Assembly (NCBI GenBank): GCA_009837885.1
Contig: VXSP01000044.1
Span: 1 to 64,000, forward strand
Length of the DNA: 64,000 nucleotides
Direction of reading: 5' to 3'
Source of the DNA: Holophagales bacterium
GTDB lineage: Bacteria; Acidobacteriota; Thermoanaerobaculia; Multivoradales; Multivoraceae
The number at the start of each line of letters is the position of its first letter. Positions within the stretch are counted from its first letter, which is position 1. Made by a program: the position numbers and the translations under genes. Shown here one piece after another: positions 41,804-49,724 of this stretch. Below the pieces are notes generated by a model. That model was not told where the DNA came from and searched no databases. It worked only from the letters and a program-made list of their open reading frames with translations.

Positions 41804-41849
41804 GGAGCTTGCGCCACTGAACGCAGCGGAGCGAGTTCTGGGGCGCAAG
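41804..41849 (+). repeat. Dispersed GGAGCTTGCGCC hairpin element
   Basis: CTTGCGCC (41808-41815) pairs with GGCGCAAG (41842-41849) across 26 bases, and the 12-base GGAGCTTGCGCC (41804-41815) equals the arm of the element at 32801. A half-copy GTTCTCTGGCGCAAG lies at 45576-45590. Probably a small dispersed intergenic repeat. Confidence 0.55.
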
Positions 41850-41971
41850 GTCATGGCGAGGACGGGATGGGCCGAGATGCCGAGTCTGCGAGGCATCTTG
41901 GGGCGGTAAGCTACCGGATCGTCACGGCGGCGCGGTGGCTGCGCGGCTGGCCGAGAAGGGGAAGACGAAGG

Positions 41972-42412
41972 ATGAAGTACCTGCACACGATGGTCCGGGT
42001 CGCCAGCCTGGAGCAGGCGCTCGACTTCTACTGCGCCAAGCTGGGGATGGTCGAGATGCGTCGCTTCGACAGCGAGCAGGGGCGGTTCACGCTCGTTTTC
42101 CTGGCCGCTCCCTCGGATGTCGAACTCGCCCGCGAGCGGACGGCGCCATTGCTCGAACTGACGTACAACTGGGATCCGGAGGACTACACCGGGGGTCGCA
42201 ACTTCGGGCATCTAGCCTTCGAAGTCGATGACATCTATGGCACCTGCCGCTCGCTGCAGGAGCAGGGGGTGACGATCAACCGGCCGCCGCGGGACGGCCG
42301 CATGGCGTTCATCCGCTCGCCGGACGGGATCTCGATCGAACTCCTGCAGGCGGGCGGTTCCCTGCCGGTCGAGGAGCCGTGGGCCTCGATGCCGAACGAG
42401 GGCACCTGGTAG
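41972..42412 (+). CDS. Lactoylglutathione lyase-like glyoxalase I
   Basis: A 146-residue vicinal-oxygen-chelate protein. The first module is [37 protein letters not shown] and FLAAP; the second is [29 protein letters not shown]. The metal ligands His (LHTMVR), Glu (LLELTYNWD), His (GHLAF) and Glu (ISIELLQ) are all present, as expected for GloA, which isomerises the methylglyoxal-glutathione hemithioacetal. The protein ends about ten residues after the fold. Confidence 0.88.
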   Translation: MKYLHTMVRVASLEQALDFYCAKLGMVEMRRFDSEQGRFTLVFLAAPSDVELARERTAPLLELTYNWDPEDYTGGRNFGHLAFEVDDIYGTCRSLQEQGVTINRPPRDGRMAFIRSPDGISIELLQAGGSLPVEEPWASMPNEGTW

Positions 42413-42447
42413 CAGGAACGTCGGCCTGACGGCCGGCGCCAGATTCT

Positions 42448-42496
42448 CCGCGGGCCAGAGACCCGCGGTGACAAAACCGGCGGGGATGCCGGCGCA
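42448..42496. repeat. Dispersed intergenic hairpin pair
   Basis: Arms 42448-42454 and 42462-42468 (CCGCGGG/CCCGCGG, 7-base loop) are followed by CCGGCGGGGATGCCGGCGCA at 42477-42496. The inverse complement of the latter occurs at 58514-58533 with one mismatch. Both copies sit between convergent genes. Confidence 0.65.
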
Positions 42497-42514
42497 CGCG
42501 GTCTGCGGCCGTCT

Positions 42515-42907
42515 TCAGTAGGCCGCGTAGTCCTTCTCTTCGACCAGTTCGGAGCCCAGCAGTTCGTTGATGCTCCGCTTGGCCGCGGCGCGCCGGTCGT
42601 TCGTGCGATAGACCGCCCGGGCGAGTTCGATGAAGCGCTCGCCGAAGTCGCCGTTCCGCTCGCAGTCGCGGATGTCGTCCTCGATCTCCCACAGCCGCTC
42701 GTTGATCCGGCGCAGTTCCGCGGTGAACTCGTCGAGTTCCGGCGAGGGTGTCAGCTCCTTATCGCGAGTCGCGGTCAAACTCCGTAGTTCCCGGTGGACG
42801 TTGGCCAGCTTGCCCGGGTCGGCGATCCGCTCGGCCTTGATCTCGAGGATCGTGATCTTGTCGATCAGCTCGCCCGGCGACGCTTCGACCTGAAGAACGG
42901 TGCCCAC
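42515..42907 (-). CDS. DUF6165-like protein
   Basis: A 130-residue, largely helical, charged protein: LIDKITILEIKAERIADPG, LRRINERLWEIEDDIRDCE and FIELARAVYRTNDRRAAAK, with a short tail EEKDYAAY. It resembles the DUF6165 family, often found among glycan-biosynthesis genes; function unknown. No ATG is near; GTG 42907 fits because TAGTGT lies ten bases upstream, but the gene follows GT4 by 44 bases on the same strand and may also be read from that transcript. Confidence 0.7.
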   Translation of the reverse strand: MGTVLQVEASPGELIDKITILEIKAERIADPGKLANVHRELRSLTATRDKELTPSPELDEFTAELRRINERLWEIEDDIRDCERNGDFGERFIELARAVYRTNDRRAAAKRSINELLGSELVEEKDYAAY

Positions 42908-42951
42908 GACGGCGCAGACACTACAGCAGTTCGAGCTTCCGACCCGACCTC

Positions 42952-44151
42952 TCAGGCGCGCTCGCGCCGGATGAGTTTGGTTCCGGTTTCGATCACCTTG
43001 TCCGCGACCTGCCGCCAGTCGTAGCCGGCCGCGCGCTCCAGGGCCGCGCGCGAGGCGGCGGCGATTTCCCTGGGCGCGCCGAGCAGCCGTTCGAGCAGTC
43101 GGGCCAGTTCGCCCGCGTCGGGTTCGACTGTCCACCCTTCCCGGCCGTCGCGGACGAGCTCGGATACGGCGCTGTTCGGGGACCGGCAGTGCACCACCGG
43201 CACGCCGGCTGCCATCGCTTCCAGCGGGAAGAGTCCGAAGCCCTCTCGGGCGGAGGGTTGCACGGCGAGCGCGGCGCCCGCTACCGCCCGCCAGACGTCC
43301 TCGTTCTCGGGCAGCCGGCCGGCGAAGTCAACGATCGCGGCGAGGTTCTCCCGATCGATCCGCGCGCGGATGTCGTGCTCCGCCGGGCCGCCGCCGATGA
43401 TCCGGAGCAGGGCGCCGCGTTCGGTGACGAGCCGGCGGCCCGTGTCAGTGGCCGCCAGTCTGGCCGTGGCGTCCAGCAACAGGTCGATCCGTTTCTCGGG
43501 GATCAGCCGACCCGCGTACACCAGGGGTGGAGCGTTCGCGTCCGACTCAGCCGCGAGGGCGCGGATTCTCTCGAACGGAATGCCGTTCGGAATCACATCG
43601 ACGGTTTCGCCGCGGACCCTGGAGACACGGTCCGCGGTGAGCCGGCTGACCGCGACCGCCTGCGTGCCGAAACGGAGCGACAGTTGCTCGCAGAGGGCGT
43701 AGAACCGCCACATGCCGGGGCCAAGCCGCCCCGGGGGCCGGTGCACCCGCCAGTACCGGCCCCAGTGCTCGTGCCAGGTGACGAGCAGCGGAATGCGCCG
43801 CTTCCGGCAGCGCCGGGCGAGCAGGGGCAGGTGCAGGTAGGGGATGTTCGCGGTCTCGACGATGTCGATGCCGTCCAGCGGAATGCGGCGCACCTGGGAG
43901 GCGAGCGTCAGCGCTTCGATGCCCGACCTGCGGCCGCGCGCCAGGTAGTGGCGGCTCGCCCTGGCCACCGGCTCGACGCGGACGTTGGTGTGGGGTGCTC
44001 CCGGCGCCTCGGCCCAGCCCGAAAGTACGACTTCATGTCCGAGTCGGCCCAGCTCCCGGGCGAGTTCATGGTTGCGGTGTTCGACGCCGCCGACCGACTC
44101 CGGGTAGATGCAGTCGTAGAAGAACAGCCATCGCAGGGGGCGTTCCGTCAT
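42952..44151 (-). CDS. GT4-family glycosyltransferase
   Basis: A 399-residue retaining GT-B glycosyltransferase. The N-terminal domain has YPESVGGVEHRNHELAREL and WHEHWGRYW, the linker IPNGIPFERI, the donor-binding VYAGRLIPEKRIDLLLDA and the EX7E element EGFGLFPLEAMAAGVPVV with PNSAVSELV after it. It transfers a sugar from a nucleotide-sugar at the cytoplasmic membrane face, probably to an envelope glycan. ATG 44151 has a leaderless -10 box seven bases upstream. Confidence 0.9.
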   Translation of the reverse strand: MTERPLRWLFFYDCIYPESVGGVEHRNHELARELGRLGHEVVLSGWAEAPGAPHTNVRVEPVARASRHYLARGRRSGIEALTLASQVRRIPLDGIDIVETANIPYLHLPLLARRCRKRRIPLLVTWHEHWGRYWRVHRPPGRLGPGMWRFYALCEQLSLRFGTQAVAVSRLTADRVSRVRGETVDVIPNGIPFERIRALAAESDANAPPLVYAGRLIPEKRIDLLLDATARLAATDTGRRLVTERGALLRIIGGGPAEHDIRARIDRENLAAIVDFAGRLPENEDVWRAVAGAALAVQPSAREGFGLFPLEAMAAGVPVVHCRSPNSAVSELVRDGREGWTVEPDAGELARLLERLLGAPREIAAASRAALERAAGYDWRQVADKVIETGTKLIRRERA

Positions 44152-44158
44152 CGCGGAA

Positions 44159-44164
44159 AGCGTA
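44159..44164 (-). promoter_or_regulatory. Candidate -10 box for a leaderless GT4 transcript
   Basis: Minus-strand TACGCT ends seven bases before the ATG at 44151; no Shine-Dalgarno. Confidence 0.4.
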
Positions 44165-44240
44165 CCCGCCGGCCCACCCGTCTGCAGGTCTTCCGGGATC
44201 AGGACAGCCGCGGCACGGGCACCGCCCACAGCAGCGCTGC

Positions 44241-44246
44241 TAGCGT
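44241..44246 (+). promoter_or_regulatory. Candidate -10 box for a leaderless mltA transcript
   Basis: TAGCGT ends eight bases before the ATG at 44255; no Shine-Dalgarno. Confidence 0.4.
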
Positions 44247-44254
44247 CGCGGCCT

Positions 44255-45574
44255 ATGGGATGGCTGGTACGGGACCTTCCTCCCCGCGAGCGGGCTCTTC
44301 GGATCGCCGGGCTTCTTGCTCTGGGCTGGGCGTTGATCGCCACCATTCTCGCAGTGGGCCCCGACCGGGTGGCCGGCTGGTTGTCGGGACGGACGGCGCC
44401 GGCGCCGCCCGAGGCGATGGCGATCGCCGTCTACGGTCCGCCGGTCGAGGTCGCTTCGCTGCCGGGCTGGACGGGTGACGATGTGTCGGAGGCTCTGCCG
44501 GCCCTGCTCAGGAGTTGCGATCGACTGCTGGCGCAGCCCGTGGACCGGCCGTTGAAGCCGGTCGAACTGGGCGGAACGCCCGCCGACTGGCGTCCGTTGT
44601 GCGGCGCCCTGCGTGGCCTGGGCGATGCGGCTGGCGAGGAGGAGGTGCGCGCGGTCTTCGAGCGCGAGGTGGTCGCCGTGCCGCTTTCCCGAGCGGACGC
44701 TGGCGACGCCGGCGGCCGGCCCGGGAACGCCTCCGGCTGGTTTCAGCGAATCGGCCTCTTCACGGGCTACTTCGAGCCCCATCTCTACGGCAGCCGGCGA
44801 CGCAGCGATCGCTACAACGTGCCGCTCTACACCCACCCCTCCGATCTCGTCATGGTCGACCTCGGCCGCTTCCGCGACGATCTGCGCGGCCGCCGCGTGG
44901 CCGGCCGCGTGCGCGGCGGAAGCCTCGCCGTCTACGACGACCGCCAGGCCATCGCCACGGGTTCGCTGGCGGGTCGGGGCCTGGAACTCGTCTGGGTCGA
45001 CGACGCGATCGACGCGTTCTTTCTCCACATCCAGGGTTCGGGCCGGATCGAACTCGACGACGGAACCGTGCTGCGCGTCGGCTACGCGGCCCAGAACGGG
45101 CACCCGTACCGCGCGATCGGCCGCACCCTGGTCGACCTGGGCGAGATGGAACTCGCCGAGGTCTCGCTCCAGTCGATCGACGCCTGGCTGCGCGCGAACC
45201 CGAACCGCGCCCGCGAGGTCATGGCGACGAACCCGTCCTACGTCTTCTTTCGCGAGATCCGCGGCGAGGGACCGGTAGGGGCGCAGGGCGTCGCTCTGAC
45301 GACGGAGCGCTCGCTGGCGGTCGACCGCCAGCACGTCCCGCTCGGCGTTCCCGTCTGGCTCGACGCGATGATCCCGGCCGCATCGCCCGAGGGGCCGGAC
45401 GAGCGCCGTCAGTGGCTGCTCGTGGCTCAGGACACGGGCGGCGCGATCCGTGGCTCAGTGCGCGGCGACGTGTACTGGGGCTCGGGCGAACGCGCGAAGT
45501 CGATCGCCGGCCGCATGGCGCACCGGGGCCGCTACTGGGCCCTGGCGCCCCGCGCTCTGGCGTCACCTCCGTAG
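44255..45574 (+). CDS. mltA: Membrane-anchored lytic murein transglycosylase MltA
   Basis: A 439-residue enzyme cutting peptidoglycan glycan strands to 1,6-anhydromuropeptides. An N-terminal anchor helix (IAGLLALGWALIATILAVG) replaces the lipobox of E. coli MltA. The MltA barrel starts at about 150 (FTGYFEPHLYGSRRRSDRY) and includes FFLHIQGSGRIELDDGT and NPSYVFFRE. The C-terminal 3D domain gives the catalytic aspartates in VAQDTGGAIRGSVRGDVYW. Near-normal length. MetX begins 32 bases downstream from its own apparent promoter. Confidence 0.92.
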   Translation: MGWLVRDLPPRERALRIAGLLALGWALIATILAVGPDRVAGWLSGRTAPAPPEAMAIAVYGPPVEVASLPGWTGDDVSEALPALLRSCDRLLAQPVDRPLKPVELGGTPADWRPLCGALRGLGDAAGEEEVRAVFEREVVAVPLSRADAGDAGGRPGNASGWFQRIGLFTGYFEPHLYGSRRRSDRYNVPLYTHPSDLVMVDLGRFRDDLRGRRVAGRVRGGSLAVYDDRQAIATGSLAGRGLELVWVDDAIDAFFLHIQGSGRIELDDGTVLRVGYAAQNGHPYRAIGRTLVDLGEMELAEVSLQSIDAWLRANPNRAREVMATNPSYVFFREIRGEGPVGAQGVALTTERSLAVDRQHVPLGVPVWLDAMIPAASPEGPDERRQWLLVAQDTGGAIRGSVRGDVYWGSGERAKSIAGRMAHRGRYWALAPRALASPP

Positions 45575-45594
45575 CGTTCTCTGGCGCAAGCCCA

Positions 45595-45600
45595 TAGGGT
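45595..45600 (+). promoter_or_regulatory. Candidate -10 box for a leaderless metX transcript
   Basis: TAGGGT ends six bases before the ATG at 45607; no Shine-Dalgarno. Confidence 0.4.
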
Positions 45601-45606
45601 TGGCGC

Positions 45607-46800
45607 ATGGAGACGGTGCGCAACCTGCAACGGACGGATGCCAGCGGCGGCATCGGCGTCGTCGAGACCCGGTTCGAGCGTTTCGACGAACCGCTCGAAC
45701 TCCGCTGCGGCGACACGCTGTCCGGGTTCACCCTGGCCTGGGAGCAGTACGGCGAACTGAACGCCGCGCGCGACAACGTCGTTCTCCTGTTCCACGCCCT
45801 GACCGGCAGCCACCACGCGGCGGGTACGAACCACGGCGTGCCGGGCCTCGGCAACGCCTGGACCGACGAGATGGTGGTCGGCTGGTGGCACGAGTTCATC
45901 GGACCGGGGCGGGCGATCGACACGGATCACTTCTGCGTCATCTGCGTCAACTACATCGGCGGCTGCTACGGATCGACCGGCCCGCTGTCGATCGATCCGG
46001 CCACGGGCGAGCGCTGGGGCCCATCCTTCCCCCGGGTGCGCTTTTCGGACTCGGTGCGGGCGGCGATGCGTCTGGTCGACCGGCTGGGAATCGACGTGCT
46101 GCATGCGGGGATCGGACCCTCGACCGGCGGCATGGCGGTTCTCGACCTCGCGGTCATGTTCCCGGAACGCGTGCGCAACGTCGTCGTGGTCGCCGCCGGC
46201 ATGGAGGTGACGCCGCTCCAGCGGATCCACAACTTCGAGCAGATCCAGGCGATCGCCAACGATCCGCGGTTCGACGACGGCGACTATCCGCCGGGCACGG
46301 AACTCGAGGGGATGAAGATCGCGCGCCAGATCAACCACAAGACGTTCGTCTCGCTGCGCACCCTGCGGCGGCGGGCCAGGAACACGGTTGCCGAGGCTTC
46401 GGGCGTGCCGTGGTACGGAGTGAACCACCCGATCGAGTCCTACATGCGGCACCAGGGCCGGAAGTTCGCGGCCCGGTTCGACGCCAACTCCTACCTGAGG
46501 ATTCTCGATGCCTGGAGCCAGTTCGATCTGGCCGCGGCGGCCGGCGTCGGGTCTCTCCGGGAAGCCTTCGAGCGCTGCCGGGACCAGCGCTTCCTCATCT
46601 TCTCGATCAACTCGGACGTCTGCTACTACCCCGAGGAGCAGGGCGAACTGATGGCCACGCTCGAGGAAGCCGGCGTGAGTTGCATGAGGATCATCGTCCA
46701 CTCAGACAAGGGGCACGACTCCTTCCTGCTGGAACCGGCGCTGTTCCACCCGCACCTGACGTTCCTGCTGGAGGGGCGGGGTACCTGGCCCGGTCCCTAG
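45607..46800 (+). CDS. metX: Homoserine O-acyltransferase (MetX family)
   Basis: A 397-residue alpha/beta-hydrolase-fold acyltransferase of methionine biosynthesis, acylating homoserine with acetyl- or succinyl-CoA. Key segments: LFHALTGSHHAAG, NYIGGCYGSTGPLSIDP, nucleophile GIGPSTGGMAVLD (family GxSxGG), catalytic aspartate in INSDVCYYPEEQ and histidine in SDKGHDSFLLE. The length and blocks fit MetX; acetyl- versus succinyl-CoA use cannot be decided by eye. Its 3' end overlaps the 5' end I infer for the deiminase gene. Confidence 0.9.
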   Translation: METVRNLQRTDASGGIGVVETRFERFDEPLELRCGDTLSGFTLAWEQYGELNAARDNVVLLFHALTGSHHAAGTNHGVPGLGNAWTDEMVVGWWHEFIGPGRAIDTDHFCVICVNYIGGCYGSTGPLSIDPATGERWGPSFPRVRFSDSVRAAMRLVDRLGIDVLHAGIGPSTGGMAVLDLAVMFPERVRNVVVVAAGMEVTPLQRIHNFEQIQAIANDPRFDDGDYPPGTELEGMKIARQINHKTFVSLRTLRRRARNTVAEASGVPWYGVNHPIESYMRHQGRKFAARFDANSYLRILDAWSQFDLAAAAGVGSLREAFERCRDQRFLIFSINSDVCYYPEEQGELMATLEEAGVSCMRIIVHSDKGHDSFLLEPALFHPHLTFLLEGRGTWPGP

Positions 46801-49724
46801 GAGGAGCGGGCGCCGCTTGCGGTGCACTGTTCGGTCTGTTGAGCGGCCTTGCCGCGCAGGTGCCACAGACTTCCGGTAGTCGCGCCCCCGAGTTCGTCGA
46901 GGGCGAGGACACCACGCGCCGGCTTGCGGAGAACGCCGAAGCGGACGTGCCGGTTGGCGAACCGGTTACCGCCGTCGACGGCGACAGCCCTCGGGTCACC
47001 TACGCGCTTGGTGGGCAAGATGCCGGCTCCTTCGCCCTCGATCCCCGGATCGGGCAGCTACGAACGCGCAGCGGCATCGACTACGACTACGAGACGCAGC
47101 AGAGCTACACGGTCAGCGTCCGGGCGGAGGACGGGCATGGCGGCAGCGCGTCGATCGTCGTGGTCGTGGACCTGATCAACGAGCCGGAGCCGCCCTCGGC
47201 GCCGGACCCGCCGCGATTCGTCGCCTCGACCCGGAGTTCCCTGACCGTCGGGTGGAGTGCGCCGGCGAACACAGGGCCCGAAATCCGCGACTACGACGGT
47301 CAGTTCAGGAGTTCCGGCAGTGGCGACTTCGAGCTGGGTTGGGATCGCGTCGGCCTGGTGACGGAGGCGACGATCGGCCAGCTCGAGGAGGACACCGCTT
47401 ACGAGGTTCGGATTCGAGCGCGAAACGCCGAGGGCGAGAGCGACTGGTCCGAAAACGCGGGGATGCGAACCGAGGCCAACCAGCCGCCAGTCTTCGACGA
47501 AGGCGGTTCAATTGACCGCGAAGTCGAGGAGAACGCGACGGCCGGGACGCACGTGGGTAGTCCGATAGCTGCCAGGGATCCCGAAAGCGACCAGCTCGCC
47601 TACAGTCTCCTGGGGGCGGATGCGGGGACGTTCGCCATCGACTCCCCGGCGGGCCAGCTCAAGACGGCGGTCGGCGCCACGATCGACTACGAGAGCCGCA
47701 CTGCGTACGCCGTCACGGTGCGCGCGGAAGACGAGTACGGAGGTGAGGACACGATCGACGTGGCGGTCTCGGTGGTGAATGTCCCCGACACGGACCCCGT
47801 GGCCGATGCGGGCTGGGATCTGGCGGTTGTCGCCGGCGGTACGGCCTGGCTGGACGGAACGGGGTCGACGTCGGACGCGGGTGCATTGTCCTACTCGTGG
47901 TCCTTCGTCTCCTGGCCGGGCGCCGGCGCGCCGGCTCTGGTCGACGAGACCACGGCGACCCCTTCGTTCGTGACCGCCGACGAGGGAACCTACGTCGTCC
48001 GTCTCTCCATCAGCCAGGACGGAAAGACGGACTCGGATGACGTTTCCATCGTCGCCAGGCCGTCGACGCAGGCGGACGACCTGACCAAGGCGGATCTGCT
48101 CGTGGACTCGAACCGGGACGGCGCCGTCAATTCCTCGGACGAAACGGGCGAGGATGAGTGGGACAGTGAATCAGGGGCCGTCTTCGGGCCCAACGTCGAT
48201 GACGACGACTTCGACGGAGTCCGGGACGCCTGGGACGACCGGGTCAACGGCGCAAGGGATCTCCGGGACATGGCGCCCGTCGTCGTGAGGCGGATCGTCG
48301 GTCTTCACCGGAAGCACACGGTCACTGTAGCCATGACGCTCACATCGACTTCCCTCGGGCCGCGGTTGTTCCGCGAGCGGGCGGATGGCGAGTTCGAGGC
48401 TCTGCTCGGGCACGGTGTGTACGAGGCGGATCTTCCGCTCGATCAACTTGTCGGGGCCGATGTCTGGTTGTACCTGGAGAGCCGGTTCGGGCGCGACAGT
48501 GGTTTCGACGGTCGGGTCGAACTCTCGTTGACCGTTGAGGACGATGGCACGACGTTGTCCGAGGACAGCGTCGTGCTGCGGGGCGGACCGATCGTGTTCT
48601 CGCACCACCTCGACAAGGCCGAGCGCGTGCTGGTTGTCGACGACTCGGCCGACCTCTACAACTCGAATCGCCCGCTTCTGAACGCCCTCTACCGCCACCT
48701 GCCGTCCACGGTCGGTCTGTGGGAGATCGACGCGGACGACTACTACGGAGACAGGTGGATTCAGGATTCGATGCAGGCGGGCCAGAGACAGTTGCCGTCG
48801 ACCAGGGGGCCGGATGGCGAAGTCGTCTTCGCCGAACTGCAGCGGGGTCGCGGGCTCGAGCCCTTCCTGGCGGACGAGTACCTGGGGCCGGGCGCCGGCT
48901 ACGCCGATTCCCCAGGTGGCCTCACCTCGACGTTCAACTACGGCGGCAACGTGGAGGTCATTCCGCCGTACACCAACGGCGACGACGAGTTTCCCCTGGG
49001 TCGTATCGTGATCGGCGGGAATGCCGACGGCACTTCGTCCATGAGCTCGCGGCAGAGGGCCTTCTTCCAGGCCCAGGGAGTCCAGGTTCCGCTGATCGTC
49101 GTGGACACGTCATGGCTCACTGTTGGCCACGTGGACGAGATCTTCTCCGTCGTTCCCCATCCCAATGCCGAGGAGGACGAGAGGTCGTGGGTGATCGCGA
49201 TCGGCTCGACGACGCTGGCGATCGATCTCCTGCAGAAGGCGGTCGACGCCGGGCTTGGCGCGGCCCCCGTCTTCGGGGGCCGTGGCTGGGATGAGACGAC
49301 GCCGAACGGACTTCTGAACAACTCCACGCTTATGGCGCGGAACGCAACGGCACAGCAGCGGATCGACACGGTTCGAGCCAAGCTCAAGGAAGAGGTGGGA
49401 CTCGAAGACTCGGACTTCGTGGAAGTGCCGGCGCTGTTTCGACGGTCGAGCCAGTGGCTCACGGCGCTGGTACCCAGCATCCAGAACCTGCTGGTCGTGG
49501 ACGACGTGCTCCTCATTCCGGATCCGGAAGGACCGGTGGTGGACGGCAACGACGTCTTCCGGCAGGCCACTCGCGATGCTCTGGGCGGCCTGGGCGTCAC
49601 GATCCACTTCGTCGATGTCTGGAACGGCTACCATGTGCTCCGGGGTGCCATTCACTGCGGTACGAACGTGGAGCGCAAACCGCCGTCGACCGCCTGGTGG
49701 CTGGCCGAAGGAGACGAGGAATGA
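46785..49724 (+). CDS. Secreted peptidyl-arginine deiminase with cadherin, FN3 and PKD domains
   Basis: An approximately 979-residue secreted protein. After a signal-like segment come a cadherin repeat (about 20-130), an FN3 domain (WSAPANTGPEIRDY, about 145-230), a second cadherin repeat (about 235-330), a PKD-like domain (about 335-425) and a C-terminal region (about 560-979) with all blocks of calcium-dependent peptidyl-arginine deiminase: GDRWIQDSMQ (Asp), NYGGNVEVIPPY, VDTSWLTVGHVDEIFS (His and Asp) and the nucleophile in RGAIHCGTN. The enzyme converts protein arginine to citrulline. No ATG, GTG or TTG is suitable; CTG 46785 has GGAGGGG eight bases upstream and opens a signal peptide (MARSLGGAGAACGALFGLL), so I chose it with reserve. 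Confidence 0.8.
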   Translation: MARSLGGAGAACGALFGLLSGLAAQVPQTSGSRAPEFVEGEDTTRRLAENAEADVPVGEPVTAVDGDSPRVTYALGGQDAGSFALDPRIGQLRTRSGIDYDYETQQSYTVSVRAEDGHGGSASIVVVVDLINEPEPPSAPDPPRFVASTRSSLTVGWSAPANTGPEIRDYDGQFRSSGSGDFELGWDRVGLVTEATIGQLEEDTAYEVRIRARNAEGESDWSENAGMRTEANQPPVFDEGGSIDREVEENATAGTHVGSPIAARDPESDQLAYSLLGADAGTFAIDSPAGQLKTAVGATIDYESRTAYAVTVRAEDEYGGEDTIDVAVSVVNVPDTDPVADAGWDLAVVAGGTAWLDGTGSTSDAGALSYSWSFVSWPGAGAPALVDETTATPSFVTADEGTYVVRLSISQDGKTDSDDVSIVARPSTQADDLTKADLLVDSNRDGAVNSSDETGEDEWDSESGAVFGPNVDDDDFDGVRDAWDDRVNGARDLRDMAPVVVRRIVGLHRKHTVTVAMTLTSTSLGPRLFRERADGEFEALLGHGVYEADLPLDQLVGADVWLYLESRFGRDSGFDGRVELSLTVEDDGTTLSEDSVVLRGGPIVFSHHLDKAERVLVVDDSADLYNSNRPLLNALYRHLPSTVGLWEIDADDYYGDRWIQDSMQAGQRQLPSTRGPDGEVVFAELQRGRGLEPFLADEYLGPGAGYADSPGGLTSTFNYGGNVEVIPPYTNGDDEFPLGRIVIGGNADGTSSMSSRQRAFFQAQGVQVPLIVVDTSWLTVGHVDEIFSVVPHPNAEEDERSWVIAIGSTTLAIDLLQKAVDAGLGAAPVFGGRGWDETTPNGLLNNSTLMARNATAQQRIDTVRAKLKEEVGLEDSDFVEVPALFRRSSQWLTALVPSIQNLLVVDDVLLIPDPEGPVVDGNDVFRQATRDALGGLGVTIHFVDVWNGYHVLRGAIHCGTNVERKPPSTAWWLAEGDEE

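Noticed and set aside
41772..41909. Short plus-strand ORF ([15 protein letters not shown]...) between aminotransferase and glyoxalase
   Set aside because: Its first part is antisense to the aminotransferase start and the rest covers a dispersed hairpin repeat; no ribosome site.
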